A DNA stretch of 64,000 nt from Chloroflexota bacterium (GTDB taxonomy: Bacteria > Chloroflexota > Limnocylindria > Limnocylindrales > CSP1-4), in NCBI GenBank assembly GCA_919901745.1, contig CAKKPP010000017.1:1-64000 (forward strand). The letters run 5' to 3'. Shown piece by piece: positions 8,224 to 16,114 of this stretch. The translations under genes and the position numbers were made by a program. Positions within the stretch are counted from its first letter, which is position 1. Every line of letters starts with the position of its first letter. The notes under the pieces are model-generated. The model ran no database searches, was not told the origin of the DNA, and saw only the letters and a list, made by a program, of their open reading frames with translations.

Positions 8224-8426
8224 CCGAAAAGGCTGCCTCTCTGCCCAAGTTCGGCGCGACGGTGCAGCGCATACTTTTGCGCTGTCCTGCGCACGAATTA
8301 GAGAGAATTATCCTCTCGGCGAGCAGTGTGGCCAACGGGGGGGAGGCCTGATTCGACAGGTATCCACGGTAGTTGAGCACGAATCGAGCGGGAGTAGCTC
8401 AGTTGGCAGAGCGTCAGCCTTCCAAG
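8187..8426. repeat. Left copy of a repeat: int 5' end + spacer + tRNA-Gly 5' half
   Basis: Three blocks in the same order match 10733-10879: 8187-8224 (38 bases, one mismatch to 10733-10770), about 8319-8352 (to 10772-10804) and 8388-8426 (39 bases, one mismatch to 10841-10879). This copy has some 95 extra bases (8225-8318) between blocks one and two. Block one includes the start codon and first 12 codons of the recombinase. Confidence 0.85.
8388..8426 (+). pseudogene. tRNA-Gly(TCC) 5' half (acceptor strand to anticodon loop)
   Basis: This matches the first 39 bases of the intact gene at 10841 (one difference in the D loop) and stops just after the anticodon and AAG of the loop/stem. The following bases (8427 on) cannot complete the anticodon stem, T arm or acceptor. 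It looks like one side of a recombination site whose crossover was in the anticodon loop. Confidence 0.85.
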
Positions 8427-8682
8427 TCTCACTTTGCCGAGCGCTGTGCTCTGAGCTTGGAGTCCCCGCACGAATCGGCCCAATCGGGTCCAGTTTGACG
8501 CTCGGGTCCAGAGCGTATAACTACTCGACAGCGCACAATTCGCGAGCCGTTTCGGCCCCGCGCTGGGCTGTCCGCGTCCGCGCGAATCTGAGGATTGAAG
8601 GCTCGCGCCCGTCCGCGACTCAGTAGAGTCGGAAGGGCGTCCCCCGGACGGCGTCCGATTGGGACGCCAGGAGGACGATCGG
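8427..8682 (+). promoter_or_regulatory. Intergenic region with a probable promoter for the ECF sigma gene
   Basis: No gene is visible between the tRNA fragment and the sigma gene. TAGAGT at 8624-8629 is a fair -10 box about 54 bases before the GTG start, and AGGAGG (8669-8674) is the ribosome binding site. I see no convincing -35 box. Confidence 0.4.
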
Positions 8683-9237
8683 GTGGATCGCGATCTCGTG
8701 GAGCAGGCCCAGCGTGGTGACCGGGAGGCCTTTGCCATCCTGGCCCGCACCCACGGTGACCGGCTCATGGCGATCGCCCAGCGGATCCTCCGTGACGTCG
8801 GGCGGGCCGAGGATGCCGTGCAGCAGACGCTGGTGATCGCCTGGCGTGAGCTGCCCGGTCTCCGCGATGCGGACCGCTTCGACGCCTGGATCCAGCGCCT
8901 TCTCGTCAATGCGAGCTACGCGGAAGCGCGTCGCTCGCGCGACTGGAACGCCAACGTCCGACTCCTGCCGATCGAAGGACCGGCCGGGCCGGACGAGACG
9001 ATCTCGCTCGACAACCATGACCGCCTCGAACGCGGTTTCCGACGGCTCCCGCCAAACCAGCGGGCAATCCTCGTCTTCACCCACTACCTGGGCCTGACCC
9101 CCACCGAGATCGCGGAACGACTCGGGATCCCGGTGGGGACGGCCAACTCCCGACTTCACTACGCCCATCGAGCGATGCGCGCGGCCATCGAGGCCGACGA
9201 GCGCCCCGTCGCGATGGGCGGGGGGCGACTCGGATGA
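8683..9237 (+). CDS. ECF-type sigma-70 family RNA polymerase sigma factor
   Basis: A 184-residue ECF sigma factor. I choose the GTG at 8683 because AGGAGG lies 8 bases upstream; a TTG at 8659 would add 8 residues. Sigma region 2 spans ~1-75 (LVEQAQRGDREAFAILAR … AEDAVQQTLVIAWRELPGLRD, with the aromatic 'DRFDAWIQRLL'), and region 4 ~115-170 (LPPNQRAILVFTHYLGLTPTEIAERLGIPVGTANSRLHYA). It directs RNA polymerase to a small regulon. The downstream kelch gene overlaps it by ATGA and carries an anti-sigma-like N-terminus, so the pair should be a signal-transduction module. It is closely related to the sigma factor at 16111-16665. Confidence 0.92.
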   Translation: MDRDLVEQAQRGDREAFAILARTHGDRLMAIAQRILRDVGRAEDAVQQTLVIAWRELPGLRDADRFDAWIQRLLVNASYAEARRSRDWNANVRLLPIEGPAGPDETISLDNHDRLERGFRRLPPNQRAILVFTHYLGLTPTEIAERLGIPVGTANSRLHYAHRAMRAAIEADERPVAMGGGRLG

Positions 9238-10712
9238 CCACTCAGCGTGAGCTCATCGTCACGCTCGAGGCTTTCTTCACCGAGGGCACGACCGAGTTGG
9301 CAGACCGGGTCATCGACGCCGCCCTCAACCAGATCGACCACACCAGGCAGCGGCGTGTGATACGCGTGCCGCTGAGGCTCCAGACCATGCCCATGCTCTT
9401 CCGCCTCGCCGCGGCCGCCGTCATCGGCGCGGTCGCTGTCGGCGCCGCATTCTACCTGACCAAACCCTCCCCAACCGGGCTGGGCACTTCAAGCCCGACA
9501 CCCGGGACGAGCGCCATCGCGCCCGCTCCGAGCCCGACCGAGCGGCCCACCTCGCCGCCGGCTCCGACGCCGCCCGCTACGCCGAAGCCGGACCTGTCAA
9601 CCGGCTTCAGCTGGACCGGTTCGATGCCCGCGACGGAGGGCGGTTCCCTTCGTGAGACGGCGACGCTGCTCGCCGACGGGGGCGTCCTCGTCACCGGGGG
9701 CTGCAGCACCGATGTCGAGCTGTATGACCCGGCGACCGGCACGTTCAGCCCGACAGGCTCCCTGAAAGTGACGCGTGGCGGCAAGACCGCGACGCTGCTC
9801 CAGGATGGCCGTGTTCTGATCACCGGCGGTTACAACTGCGCGGATGCGGAGCACGCGGGGATCTGGGCGTCGGCCGAGCTCTATGACCCCACGACAGGCA
9901 CCTTCCGCGCGACCGGCTCGATGGGCACGGCTCGCGAGTTCCACACGGCGACGCTGCTGGCGGACGGGCGCGTGCTGATCACCGGAGGCATCACCGGGGA
10001 AAGCCCCCTCGCCGCCCGTCCCGTCGTGCTCGCCTCCTACCAGGACGCCTTGACCGCGGAGACCTCCTCCATCGTGCTCGCCTCCGCGGAGCTGTACGAC
10101 CCCGCGACTGGCACGTTCAGCCGGACCGGCTCGATGGCCAACTTCCGCGACCACCACACCGCGACGCTGCTCCGGGACGGCCGCGTCCTCGTCGTCGGGG
10201 GAGGCGGCGAAGGCTATGCGAGCCGGACCTCCGCCGAGCTGTATGACGCCGCGATCGGCACGTTCGGCCCGACCGGATCGATGAAGAGCGGCCGCTGGCT
10301 TCACACGGCGACATTGCTCCAGGACGGCAGCGTGCTCATCGCCGGCGGCAGGACGCCGCAGGATTCCGTCCTGGCCTCCGCCGAGCTCTACAACGCCAGG
10401 ACCGGCAAGTTCGCTTCCACCGGCTCGCTGACCGCGGGTCGACAGGAGCACACAGCGACCCTGCTCCGCGATGGTCGTGTCCTCCTCACCGGGGGCTACA
10501 ACCAGGACGAGGGCTATGGGCAGGCCCTCGCCTCGACGGAACTGTACGACCCGGGAGCCGGGAAGTTCACCTCCGCCGGCTCCATGGGCGACCGGCGCGC
10601 CGGGCAGACCGCGACGCTCCTCGACGATGGCCGGGTTCTCATCGCTGGAGGCTTCTTCATCGGTGACGACGGCTGGGCCGGCCTCACCTCGGCGGTGCTG
10701 TACCAACCATAA
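9234..10712 (+). CDS. Membrane anti-sigma-like protein with extracytoplasmic kelch propeller
   Basis: A 492-residue protein. Residues 1-50 form a cytoplasmic helical segment (LEAFFTEGTTELADRVIDAA … IDHTRQRRVI) homologous to the N-terminus of the protein at 15236-16114, whose gene also overlaps an ECF sigma gene. One membrane helix follows (~54-75), then a P/T/S-rich linker (~76-120), then at least seven kelch-type repeats of the pattern TATLLxDGRVLITGG … ASAELYDPxTGTF, enough for a closed beta-propeller outside the membrane. There is no zinc-binding anti-sigma motif. I infer an anti-sigma factor whose propeller senses an external ligand. The kelch assignment is firm, the anti-sigma role inferred from architecture and gene coupling. 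Confidence 0.85.
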   Translation: MTTQRELIVTLEAFFTEGTTELADRVIDAALNQIDHTRQRRVIRVPLRLQTMPMLFRLAAAAVIGAVAVGAAFYLTKPSPTGLGTSSPTPGTSAIAPAPSPTERPTSPPAPTPPATPKPDLSTGFSWTGSMPATEGGSLRETATLLADGGVLVTGGCSTDVELYDPATGTFSPTGSLKVTRGGKTATLLQDGRVLITGGYNCADAEHAGIWASAELYDPTTGTFRATGSMGTAREFHTATLLADGRVLITGGITGESPLAARPVVLASYQDALTAETSSIVLASAELYDPATGTFSRTGSMANFRDHHTATLLRDGRVLVVGGGGEGYASRTSAELYDAAIGTFGPTGSMKSGRWLHTATLLQDGSVLIAGGRTPQDSVLASAELYNARTGKFASTGSLTAGRQEHTATLLRDGRVLLTGGYNQDEGYGQALASTELYDPGAGKFTSAGSMGDRRAGQTATLLDDGRVLIAGGFFIGDDGWAGLTSAVLYQP

Positions 10713-10732
10713 CGTCCAACCACCGCCCCGAG

Positions 10733-10879
10733 CGGCTACGATACGGGCCGTGCGAGACGTTCTGGCCATCTGCGAGCAGTGTGGTCAATCTCGGGAGGCC
10801 TGATCTGACGGCCGTCCGCTGCGGTCACGCGCGAAACCGGGCGGGAGTAGCTCAGTTGGTAGAGCGTCAGCCTTCCAAG
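10733..10879. repeat. Right copy of the int-end/tRNA-Gly repeat
   Basis: This matches 8187-8426 in three collinear blocks (see that entry). Block one (10733-10770) preserves, on the - strand, the ATG and first 12 codons of the recombinase (MARTSRTARIVA), after which the sequence runs into the kelch gene's downstream end. So a second recombinase gene start was once here or was copied here. Confidence 0.85.
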
Positions 10880-10916
10880 CTGAATGTCGCGAGTTCGAGC
10901 CTCGTCTCCCGCTCCA
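10841..10916 (+). tRNA. tRNA-Gly (anticodon TCC)
   Basis: A complete 76-base cloverleaf including encoded CCA. The acceptor stem GCGGGAG (10841-10847) pairs perfectly with CTCCCGC (10906-10912), followed by discriminator T and CCA. The anticodon stem TCAGC/GCTGA (10867-10871/10879-10883) carries loop CTTCCAA with anticodon TCC at 10874-10876. D loop AGTTGGTAGA and T loop GTTCGAGCC are canonical. It reads GGA and by wobble other glycine codons. Partial copies lie at 8388-8426 and 16822-16876. Confidence 0.97.
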
Positions 10917-10940
10917 CAACGACGTTCGGTCGATCCGGGG

Positions 10941-11543
10941 TCAGGCTCCCTTGCCCTTGACGACGACCAGGACCGTTTGACCGAGCAGCTTGAGGTCATT
11001 GGCAAGCGAGAGGTGGTCGATGTATTCGAGGTCGAGCTCGACCCGTTCATCGAACGTCATCGCGTTCCGGCCGCTTACCTGCCACAGGCCCGTGACCCCC
11101 GGCCGAATCTCGAGTCGCCGTTCGTGCCACGGCTCATAGGTCGCGAGATTGAGCGAGGTCGGGCGAGGCCCGACCAGCGACATCTCACCGCGGATGACGT
11201 TGAACAGCTGCGGGAGCTCGTCCAGGCTGGTCTTGCGCAGGAACCTGCCGACACGGGTGATCCGCGGATCGTCGAGGGTCTTGAAGTGGACGGTGCGACT
11301 GTCCAGGGTCGTGGCCTTCAGCTCCTCGGCGTTGGCGACCATCGTCCTCAGCTTGTACAACATGAAATGCTGGCCGTGCAGGCCGATCCGTGTCTGGATG
11401 AAGAAGGCGGGTCCCGGCGAATCCAACCGGATGGCGATGCTGGCGACGAGCAGGACCGGCAGGACGATTGGGAGGGCGGCGATCGACACGATGAGGTCCA
11501 TCATCCGCTTGATGCGCAGGTACGTGGTGCGATCCGGGGGCAT
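10941..11543 (-). CDS. Bacterial sugar transferase (phosphoglycosyl transferase, WbaP/PglC type)
   Basis: I choose the ATG at 11543 (MPPDRTTYLRIKRMMDL), giving 200 residues; a longer frame reaches 11621. This is the monotopic phosphoglycosyl transferase family that moves a sugar-1-phosphate from a nucleotide sugar to undecaprenyl phosphate at the inner membrane, the first step of glycan assembly. Seen: basic K-R-x-x-D start, one reentrant hydrophobic helix (~20-42), 'SPGPAFFIQTRIG', 'FMLYKLRTM', the catalytic-type 'DPRITRVGRFLRKTSLDELPQLFNVIRGEMSLVGPRP' region and 'PGVTGLWQVSGRNAM'. Length fits the minimal catalytic form without the N-terminal CoA-binding-like domain. A -10-like TACACT lies at 11583-11578. 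Sugar specificity unknown. Confidence 0.9.
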   Translation of the reverse strand: MPPDRTTYLRIKRMMDLIVSIAALPIVLPVLLVASIAIRLDSPGPAFFIQTRIGLHGQHFMLYKLRTMVANAEELKATTLDSRTVHFKTLDDPRITRVGRFLRKTSLDELPQLFNVIRGEMSLVGPRPTSLNLATYEPWHERRLEIRPGVTGLWQVSGRNAMTFDERVELDLEYIDHLSLANDLKLLGQTVLVVVKGKGA

Positions 11544-11751
11544 ACTGATGACTCCGTCTGGGCGTCGGGCGGCCCGTAGTGTACCCTTTGGCCGCTTGAG
11601 CTCGACCGACCGGACCCGCACGACGCTCGTGACCAGTTCGGTCCGTCCGACTTCAATCCACCCCCTCCCGAGGTCCTGAGGGATTCATGCCCGTGACGAC
11701 AGCCGACCGGCGCAGCGCGGACAGGGTCGCGGTTCGCCGGCCGGGTGACGC

Positions 11752-12669
11752 ATGAGCCGGGTCGCGGTCGTCGGTACCGGGCGCTGGGGCCGGCGGTTGA
11801 TCCGGGTCCTCGGCGACCTGGGTGTCCTCGCGCTCGTCTGCAATCGCGGCGATGTCGAAGGGCAGGCGTGGGTTCGAACCGCCTATCCGGGTGTCCGGGT
11901 GAGCTCGGCGGCAACGGACGCGCTCGACGACCCCTCGATCGACTGCGTGGTCGTCGCGACACCGATCGCCACCCACGCATCCCTGGCGCTGGCGGCCCTC
12001 GCGGCCGGCAAGCACGTCTTTGTCGAGAAGCCCCTGGCGATGTCGTCGGGAGACGCCTGGCGCATCGTCGAGGCGGCTGATCAGGCGGATCGCCTCCTGT
12101 TCGTTGGGCACACGTTCCTGTACGACGCCGGGTTCGAGCAGCTCCACGCGTTGCTCGCCCATGACCCCGTCCTCGAGGCATCCTTCGCATGGATGAAGTA
12201 CGGCACGTTCGATGAGCCGCTCATCTGGAACCTCCTGCCACACGAGGTGAGCCTGGCCATGTGGCTGATCGGCCAGCCCGAGAGCATCGAGATCACCGAG
12301 CACGACGCCGGCCCAACGGAGCTCGATCGCCTCCGCCTGCGTCTCGGCTTCGAGGATCCCGATCAGTCGAGCCTCATCGAGATCGATCGGACCAGCGCGG
12401 GCCGGACCAAGACGGCTCGGATCGCGACCCGCTCTGGAGCGGTCTACGTCTGGCGGGACGGCGAGCTGCTCGTCGAGCGACAGGGGCGCAACGACCGGCG
12501 GCTCAGTTCCGCCGCGGAAGAAGCGCTTGCCCGCGAAATGCGCGCGTTTCTGGCGAGTGTCGAGACCGGGGAACCGGCTCGCTCAGATGGCCGATTCGGG
12601 GCTCGAGTGGTCGAGGTGGTGGAGCGAATTGGGCGTATGCTGCCGCCGATCGAGAGCGCCCGAATCTAG
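11752..12669 (+). CDS. Gfo/Idh/MocA-family NAD(P)-dependent oxidoreductase
   Basis: A 305-residue protein. The N-terminal Rossmann fold (1-~120) has VAVVGTGRWGRRLI and 'CVVVATPIATHASLALAALAAGKHVFVEKPLA', including the family's EKP motif, whose lysine is catalytic. The C-terminal alpha/beta domain contains 'NLLPHEVSLAMWLIG', with the His expected in the active site. Family members oxidise or dehydrate (NDP-)sugars and inositols. With the sugar transferase and the following FAD enzyme it forms a small glycan-modifying set. The substrate cannot be read from sequence. Confidence 0.88.
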   Translation: MSRVAVVGTGRWGRRLIRVLGDLGVLALVCNRGDVEGQAWVRTAYPGVRVSSAATDALDDPSIDCVVVATPIATHASLALAALAAGKHVFVEKPLAMSSGDAWRIVEAADQADRLLFVGHTFLYDAGFEQLHALLAHDPVLEASFAWMKYGTFDEPLIWNLLPHEVSLAMWLIGQPESIEITEHDAGPTELDRLRLRLGFEDPDQSSLIEIDRTSAGRTKTARIATRSGAVYVWRDGELLVERQGRNDRRLSSAAEEALAREMRAFLASVETGEPARSDGRFGARVVEVVERIGRMLPPIESARI

Positions 12670-12683
12670 GCGGGGGTGTAGGA

Positions 12684-13766
12684 GTGAGAACGAACGGGTT
12701 GCGCATTGCCGTCGTGGGCGGTGGGATCTTCGGTACGACGACCGCGGTCGAGCTGGGTCGCCGTGGACACCAGGTCACGCTCTACGAGCGGGAAACCGAC
12801 CTGCTGCGGGCGGCGAGCGGGATCAATCAGTATCGCCTCCACCGCGGCTACCACTATCCGCGCAGCCGTCAGACGGCCGCGGAATGCCGCGACTCGGAGA
12901 TCGCCTTCCGCGAGGCGTTCGCGCCGGCCCTCCTCAACCATGGCGATCACTACTATGCCGTGGCGGCTCGCGACAGCCTGACGACCCCGGACGACTACCT
13001 CGCGTTTTGCCGGGATCTCCGCCTGGAGACGGAGCCCACGCGACCCGACGTCCTGGACCCCACCTCGGTGGCCGTCTCCGTCCGCGTTCGAGAGCACCTG
13101 TTCGATCCCGACGTGCTCCGCGGGCTGGTCTGGGCCCAGCTCCGCGATGCCGGCGTCGATGTCCAGCTCGGGACCGAGGTGCAGATGGCAGATCTTGGCG
13201 CCGCGGACCTCGTGGTGATCGCGACCTACGCCGGCATCAACGATCTCCTGGGCAACGATCCGGAGGCGCGGCGCTCGTACCAATTCGAGGTCTGCGAGAA
13301 GCCGGTGGTGCGACTGCCGGCCCGCTTCGCAGGGACGAGCGTCGTAGTGATGGATGGGCCCTTCATGTGTTTCGACCCGATGGCCACCAGCGACAACCAT
13401 GTGCTCGGCCACGTCGTCCATGCGATCCACTCGACAACGATCGGGCCACGCGTGGAGGTGCCCAGGGAAATCGCCCCGCTGCTCAATCGCGGGATCGTCG
13501 AGCGGCCCCCCGTGTCGAACATCGACCGGTTCATCGAGGCTGGTCGCGAGTTCTTCCCCGAGTTCGATCAAGCCGTCCATGTCGGTTCGATGTTCACGGT
13601 GCGCACGGTCCTGCCGGGCGTCGAAGGGACCGACGCTCGCCCGACCCTCGTTCGTCGGATCAACGAACGGGTCATCACGGTGTTCTCGGGCAAGATCGCC
13701 ACGTGCCTCGGGGCGGCCGCCATGGTGGCGTCGCTTGCCGAGGAGCGCCTCTCGGAGAGCGCCTGA
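12684..13766 (+). CDS. FAD-dependent oxidoreductase (DAO family)
   Basis: A 360-residue flavoprotein starting at GTG 12684, with GCGGGGG about 8 bases upstream. The N-terminal dinucleotide-binding motif LRIAVVGGGIFGTTTAVELG (GxGxxG) is followed by the acidic ribose-binding end of strand two (LYERE). The DAO/glycine-oxidase-like body has a substrate domain with 'INQYRLHRGYHYPRS' and a C-terminal 'TVRTVLPGVEGTDARP … ITVFSGKIATCLGAA' FAD-closing segment. It lies 14 bases after the Gfo/Idh gene and is probably cotranscribed. The substrate may be an amino sugar or deoxysugar given the context. Convergent with the next gene, 15 bases apart. Confidence 0.85.
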   Translation: MRTNGLRIAVVGGGIFGTTTAVELGRRGHQVTLYERETDLLRAASGINQYRLHRGYHYPRSRQTAAECRDSEIAFREAFAPALLNHGDHYYAVAARDSLTTPDDYLAFCRDLRLETEPTRPDVLDPTSVAVSVRVREHLFDPDVLRGLVWAQLRDAGVDVQLGTEVQMADLGAADLVVIATYAGINDLLGNDPEARRSYQFEVCEKPVVRLPARFAGTSVVVMDGPFMCFDPMATSDNHVLGHVVHAIHSTTIGPRVEVPREIAPLLNRGIVERPPVSNIDRFIEAGREFFPEFDQAVHVGSMFTVRTVLPGVEGTDARPTLVRRINERVITVFSGKIATCLGAAAMVASLAEERLSESA

Positions 13767-13781
13767 TCCGGTTGGGCCGAG

Positions 13782-15170
13782 CTACTCGAAAACGATCGAG
13801 TCGACGATCTGCTGGATCTCATACCCGACCCTGGGGATGGAGTTCTTCTTTTCGACGCTGCCGATGAACAGGAGCGTGCTGTCCAGCTGCACGATCCAGA
13901 CCCTGACCGTCTCCGGCCGCGCGTCCCCCCAGAACGCGCCCCCGTAAGTCTCGTCCCAGCGGTAGAGGAATCCGGGGTGGCAACCACTGTCCTCGCGAAC
14001 GGTGAGGGTCAGGTACTTCGCCATGCGCCCGCCGACGGTGACGGTCAAGGGCCCCGTGGCGAGTTCGGTCCCGGGCGCCGTTTTCACGGCGGCCACGAGA
14101 TCGAAGATCGATCGACCAACAGGTAGGCCCGGCAGATTCGCGCACGGGTCGGCGCTCGTACCGACAGGAGCGGAGGTCCAATAGATGACCGCCTCTGCGC
14201 TCTGACCCTCGACGACGCTCTTGTTGATGCTCATGCCGTCGTGCGGCTCCCAGCCGGACGCCGGCACGGTGAACGAGAACGGAGTGCCGTCGACGGCCAG
14301 CGCGTGCCTGCCGATGGAAAGGTCGCCATTCATGGGATGGACCCCCGCCGACGCCGGCTCGATCTCGATCGAGGCAATGATGGCGTCGAGTTCGGCGACG
14401 TCTGCCTCGGAGGCGCCCCGCTGATGGCTCGCGATCACGAGGCGGTCTCCGTTGACGTCGACCACGTTGATCGTCGCCGTCCCGCCGAAGAGGAGCCCGA
14501 ACGCGCTCGAGTCTGAGTCCGACGAGGATCTCCAGATCAACCGACCCTCCGGTCCCCCAGAACAACGGAGCCCGGTCAGGACGAACCTCTTCGCCGGATG
14601 ACCGCCGACCATGACCTCGGTGGGTCCGGATCTCTCGACCCCGACCTGGTTCGCAAGGGCGGTCGTCAGGTCGTCGACCGTCGGCCCCACCTCGACGAAG
14701 GTTGCCTTCTCGCCGGTCGGACAGACATCCGTCGCGACGCGCGCCGGACCATCGACCCCGACCCACATCGGAGGATTGGCGGTCAGGGACAGGGTCGCCG
14801 TGTTGAGGTCGCCGGGCGGCTTCCTGATCGTCGTTCCATGGCCGGTCGACGACCAGCCCGGCGGCATCGTGAGGCGGAGGCGCATCTCCGGCCATGCGAT
14901 GTCGTAGTTGCCCGCGTCGATGGGATCGTCGGGGCGTGGACTCGTCGTCGCAGCCAGCACGGAAGGCGACGGTGAACGAGCCGTCGTGGCAGCCGAGGAG
15001 GACGAGGGCACGGGCGAGAGAATGGGGCTGCTCTCGCCATCCCCGCCGTCGGCCGGCAGCAGGTTGATCCCGACGATCGCGACGAGCACCAGGCCGGCCG
15101 CCGCCATGACGGCATTGGCCCGCTTGTCGCGGAGGTGACTTCGGAAGACGAGATCCGTTTCGTCATCCAT
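13782..15170 (-). CDS. Membrane-anchored protein with two sensor-like domains
   Basis: A 462-residue protein with GGAGGAG before its ATG. A short cytoplasmic tail (1-~19), one membrane helix (~20-40), a Ser/Pro/Ala-rich linker (~45-80), then two extracytoplasmic domains. The second (~285-462, from 'GDLSIGRHALAVDGTPFSF' to 'VGYEIQQIVDSIVFE') is clearly homologous to the single domain of the neighbouring anti-sigma-like protein, and the first (~85-275) looks like a diverged copy. Conserved cysteines appear in 'SADPCANL' and 'DSGCHPG'. It lacks the anti-sigma N-terminus. It may be a cotarget or accessory sensor of the ECF system at 15236-16665. The domain has no name known to me. Confidence 0.75.
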   Translation of the reverse strand: MDDETDLVFRSHLRDKRANAVMAAAGLVLVAIVGINLLPADGGDGESSPILSPVPSSSSAATTARSPSPSVLAATTSPRPDDPIDAGNYDIAWPEMRLRLTMPPGWSSTGHGTTIRKPPGDLNTATLSLTANPPMWVGVDGPARVATDVCPTGEKATFVEVGPTVDDLTTALANQVGVERSGPTEVMVGGHPAKRFVLTGLRCSGGPEGRLIWRSSSDSDSSAFGLLFGGTATINVVDVNGDRLVIASHQRGASEADVAELDAIIASIEIEPASAGVHPMNGDLSIGRHALAVDGTPFSFTVPASGWEPHDGMSINKSVVEGQSAEAVIYWTSAPVGTSADPCANLPGLPVGRSIFDLVAAVKTAPGTELATGPLTVTVGGRMAKYLTLTVREDSGCHPGFLYRWDETYGGAFWGDARPETVRVWIVQLDSTLLFIGSVEKKNSIPRVGYEIQQIVDSIVFE

Positions 15171-15235
15171 GACGAGCTCCTCCCGGGGATCGGCGGCGGC
15201 CGGTGAGGCCGCCGCCTCCGGGTGTCCGGATGGGC

Positions 15236-16114
15236 CTATTCGAACTGGATCGAGTTGACGATCTGTTCAAGCTCCGCACCGACCTCGGGGCCGCCACCCT
15301 TGTAGGTCTCACCGTCGATCCAGACGAGCGTCCCATCGACATCGATGATCCAGACCCTGAAGGTCTCTCCAAGCTCCGTGGCGTAGCGGGCATCTGTCTT
15401 GTGACCCCAGAGGTAGAACCCGTTTTCACCGCCCGGGCAGGGGGCGTCCTCGGGGATCGTGATCACCACCAGCTTCGCCGGCTTCCCGCCCACGGTGACG
15501 TCCGAAGGGCCGCTGACGAGAACGGACCCCGGCAACGCCGCCACGGCGGCAGCGAGATCGGCTGTCGCTGGACCGGCCGGCGGGCCCTCAACCTGGCCGC
15601 ACGGATCCGAGTAGACGCGGTCGGGAATGGCATCGGGCCAGAGGATGAAGCCGGCACCGCCGGGTCCGACATTACCCTTGTCCAGTCCCCAGCTCCCATT
15701 GCTGGTCCAGCCAGGGGCCGCCACGTTGATCGAAAGCCGGACTCCGTTGAGGGTCATCGAGTGGCGGCCGACGGCCAGCTCGCCCCTGGCGGGAAAGGTG
15801 AGCGCTGTCGCGGGGGAGGGGGTGGGAGCTGGTGTCGGCGCGGGCGATGGTGTCGGCGAGGGGCCGCCTCCGACCCCACCGGTGCCGGGCAACAGGTTGT
15901 AGCCGACGACCGCGACGACCGCCACGGCAGCGATCGCGATCGCGAGCTTCGCAAGGTTGTTCATGCGAGGTTCCCTCCATGGGCCGATGACGACCCGTTG
16001 ACGTGTTCGATCGATGTCGGCACGCACCGCGTCGTAGGTCCGATCGGGCAGGTCGGTCTGGCCCTCCGCCAGGAAGGCCCGGATCAGTCGATCGGGATCG
16101 CGGGGCGTTGTCAT
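15236..16114 (-). CDS. Anti-sigma-like membrane protein with one sensor-like domain
   Basis: A 292-residue protein whose ATG (16114) overlaps the sigma stop by ATGA. The cytoplasmic segment (~1-52) contains 'RLIRAFLAEGQTDLPDRTYDAV…IDRTRQRVVIGPWR', homologous to the kelch protein's N-terminus. A membrane helix (~57-77) and a P/A/T-rich linker with tandem PTP/APTP units follow, then an extracytoplasmic domain (~105-292) with 'GELAVGRHSMTLNGVRLSI', 'YSDPCGQ', 'DAPCPGGENGFYLWG' and 'VGAELEQIVNSIQFE'. The same domain occurs in the protein at 13782-15170. Role as anti-sigma factor inferred from coupling to the ECF gene. No zinc-anti-sigma motif is present. Confidence 0.8.
   Translation of the reverse strand: MTTPRDPDRLIRAFLAEGQTDLPDRTYDAVRADIDRTRQRVVIGPWREPRMNNLAKLAIAIAAVAVVAVVGYNLLPGTGGVGGGPSPTPSPAPTPAPTPSPATALTFPARGELAVGRHSMTLNGVRLSINVAAPGWTSNGSWGLDKGNVGPGGAGFILWPDAIPDRVYSDPCGQVEGPPAGPATADLAAAVAALPGSVLVSGPSDVTVGGKPAKLVVITIPEDAPCPGGENGFYLWGHKTDARYATELGETFRVWIIDVDGTLVWIDGETYKGGGPEVGAELEQIVNSIQFE

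Noticed and set aside
9600-10700. Regularly spaced repeats that might be a CRISPR or other DNA repeat array
   Set aside because: The repeats are about 150-200 bases apart, imperfect and in frame; they encode kelch motifs.
9597-10769. A 390-codon - strand frame starting with the integrase-like MARTSRTARIVA
   Set aside because: Only the first 12 codons match the recombinase; the rest is antisense to the kelch gene. I treat it as a duplicated integrase 5' end, not a gene.
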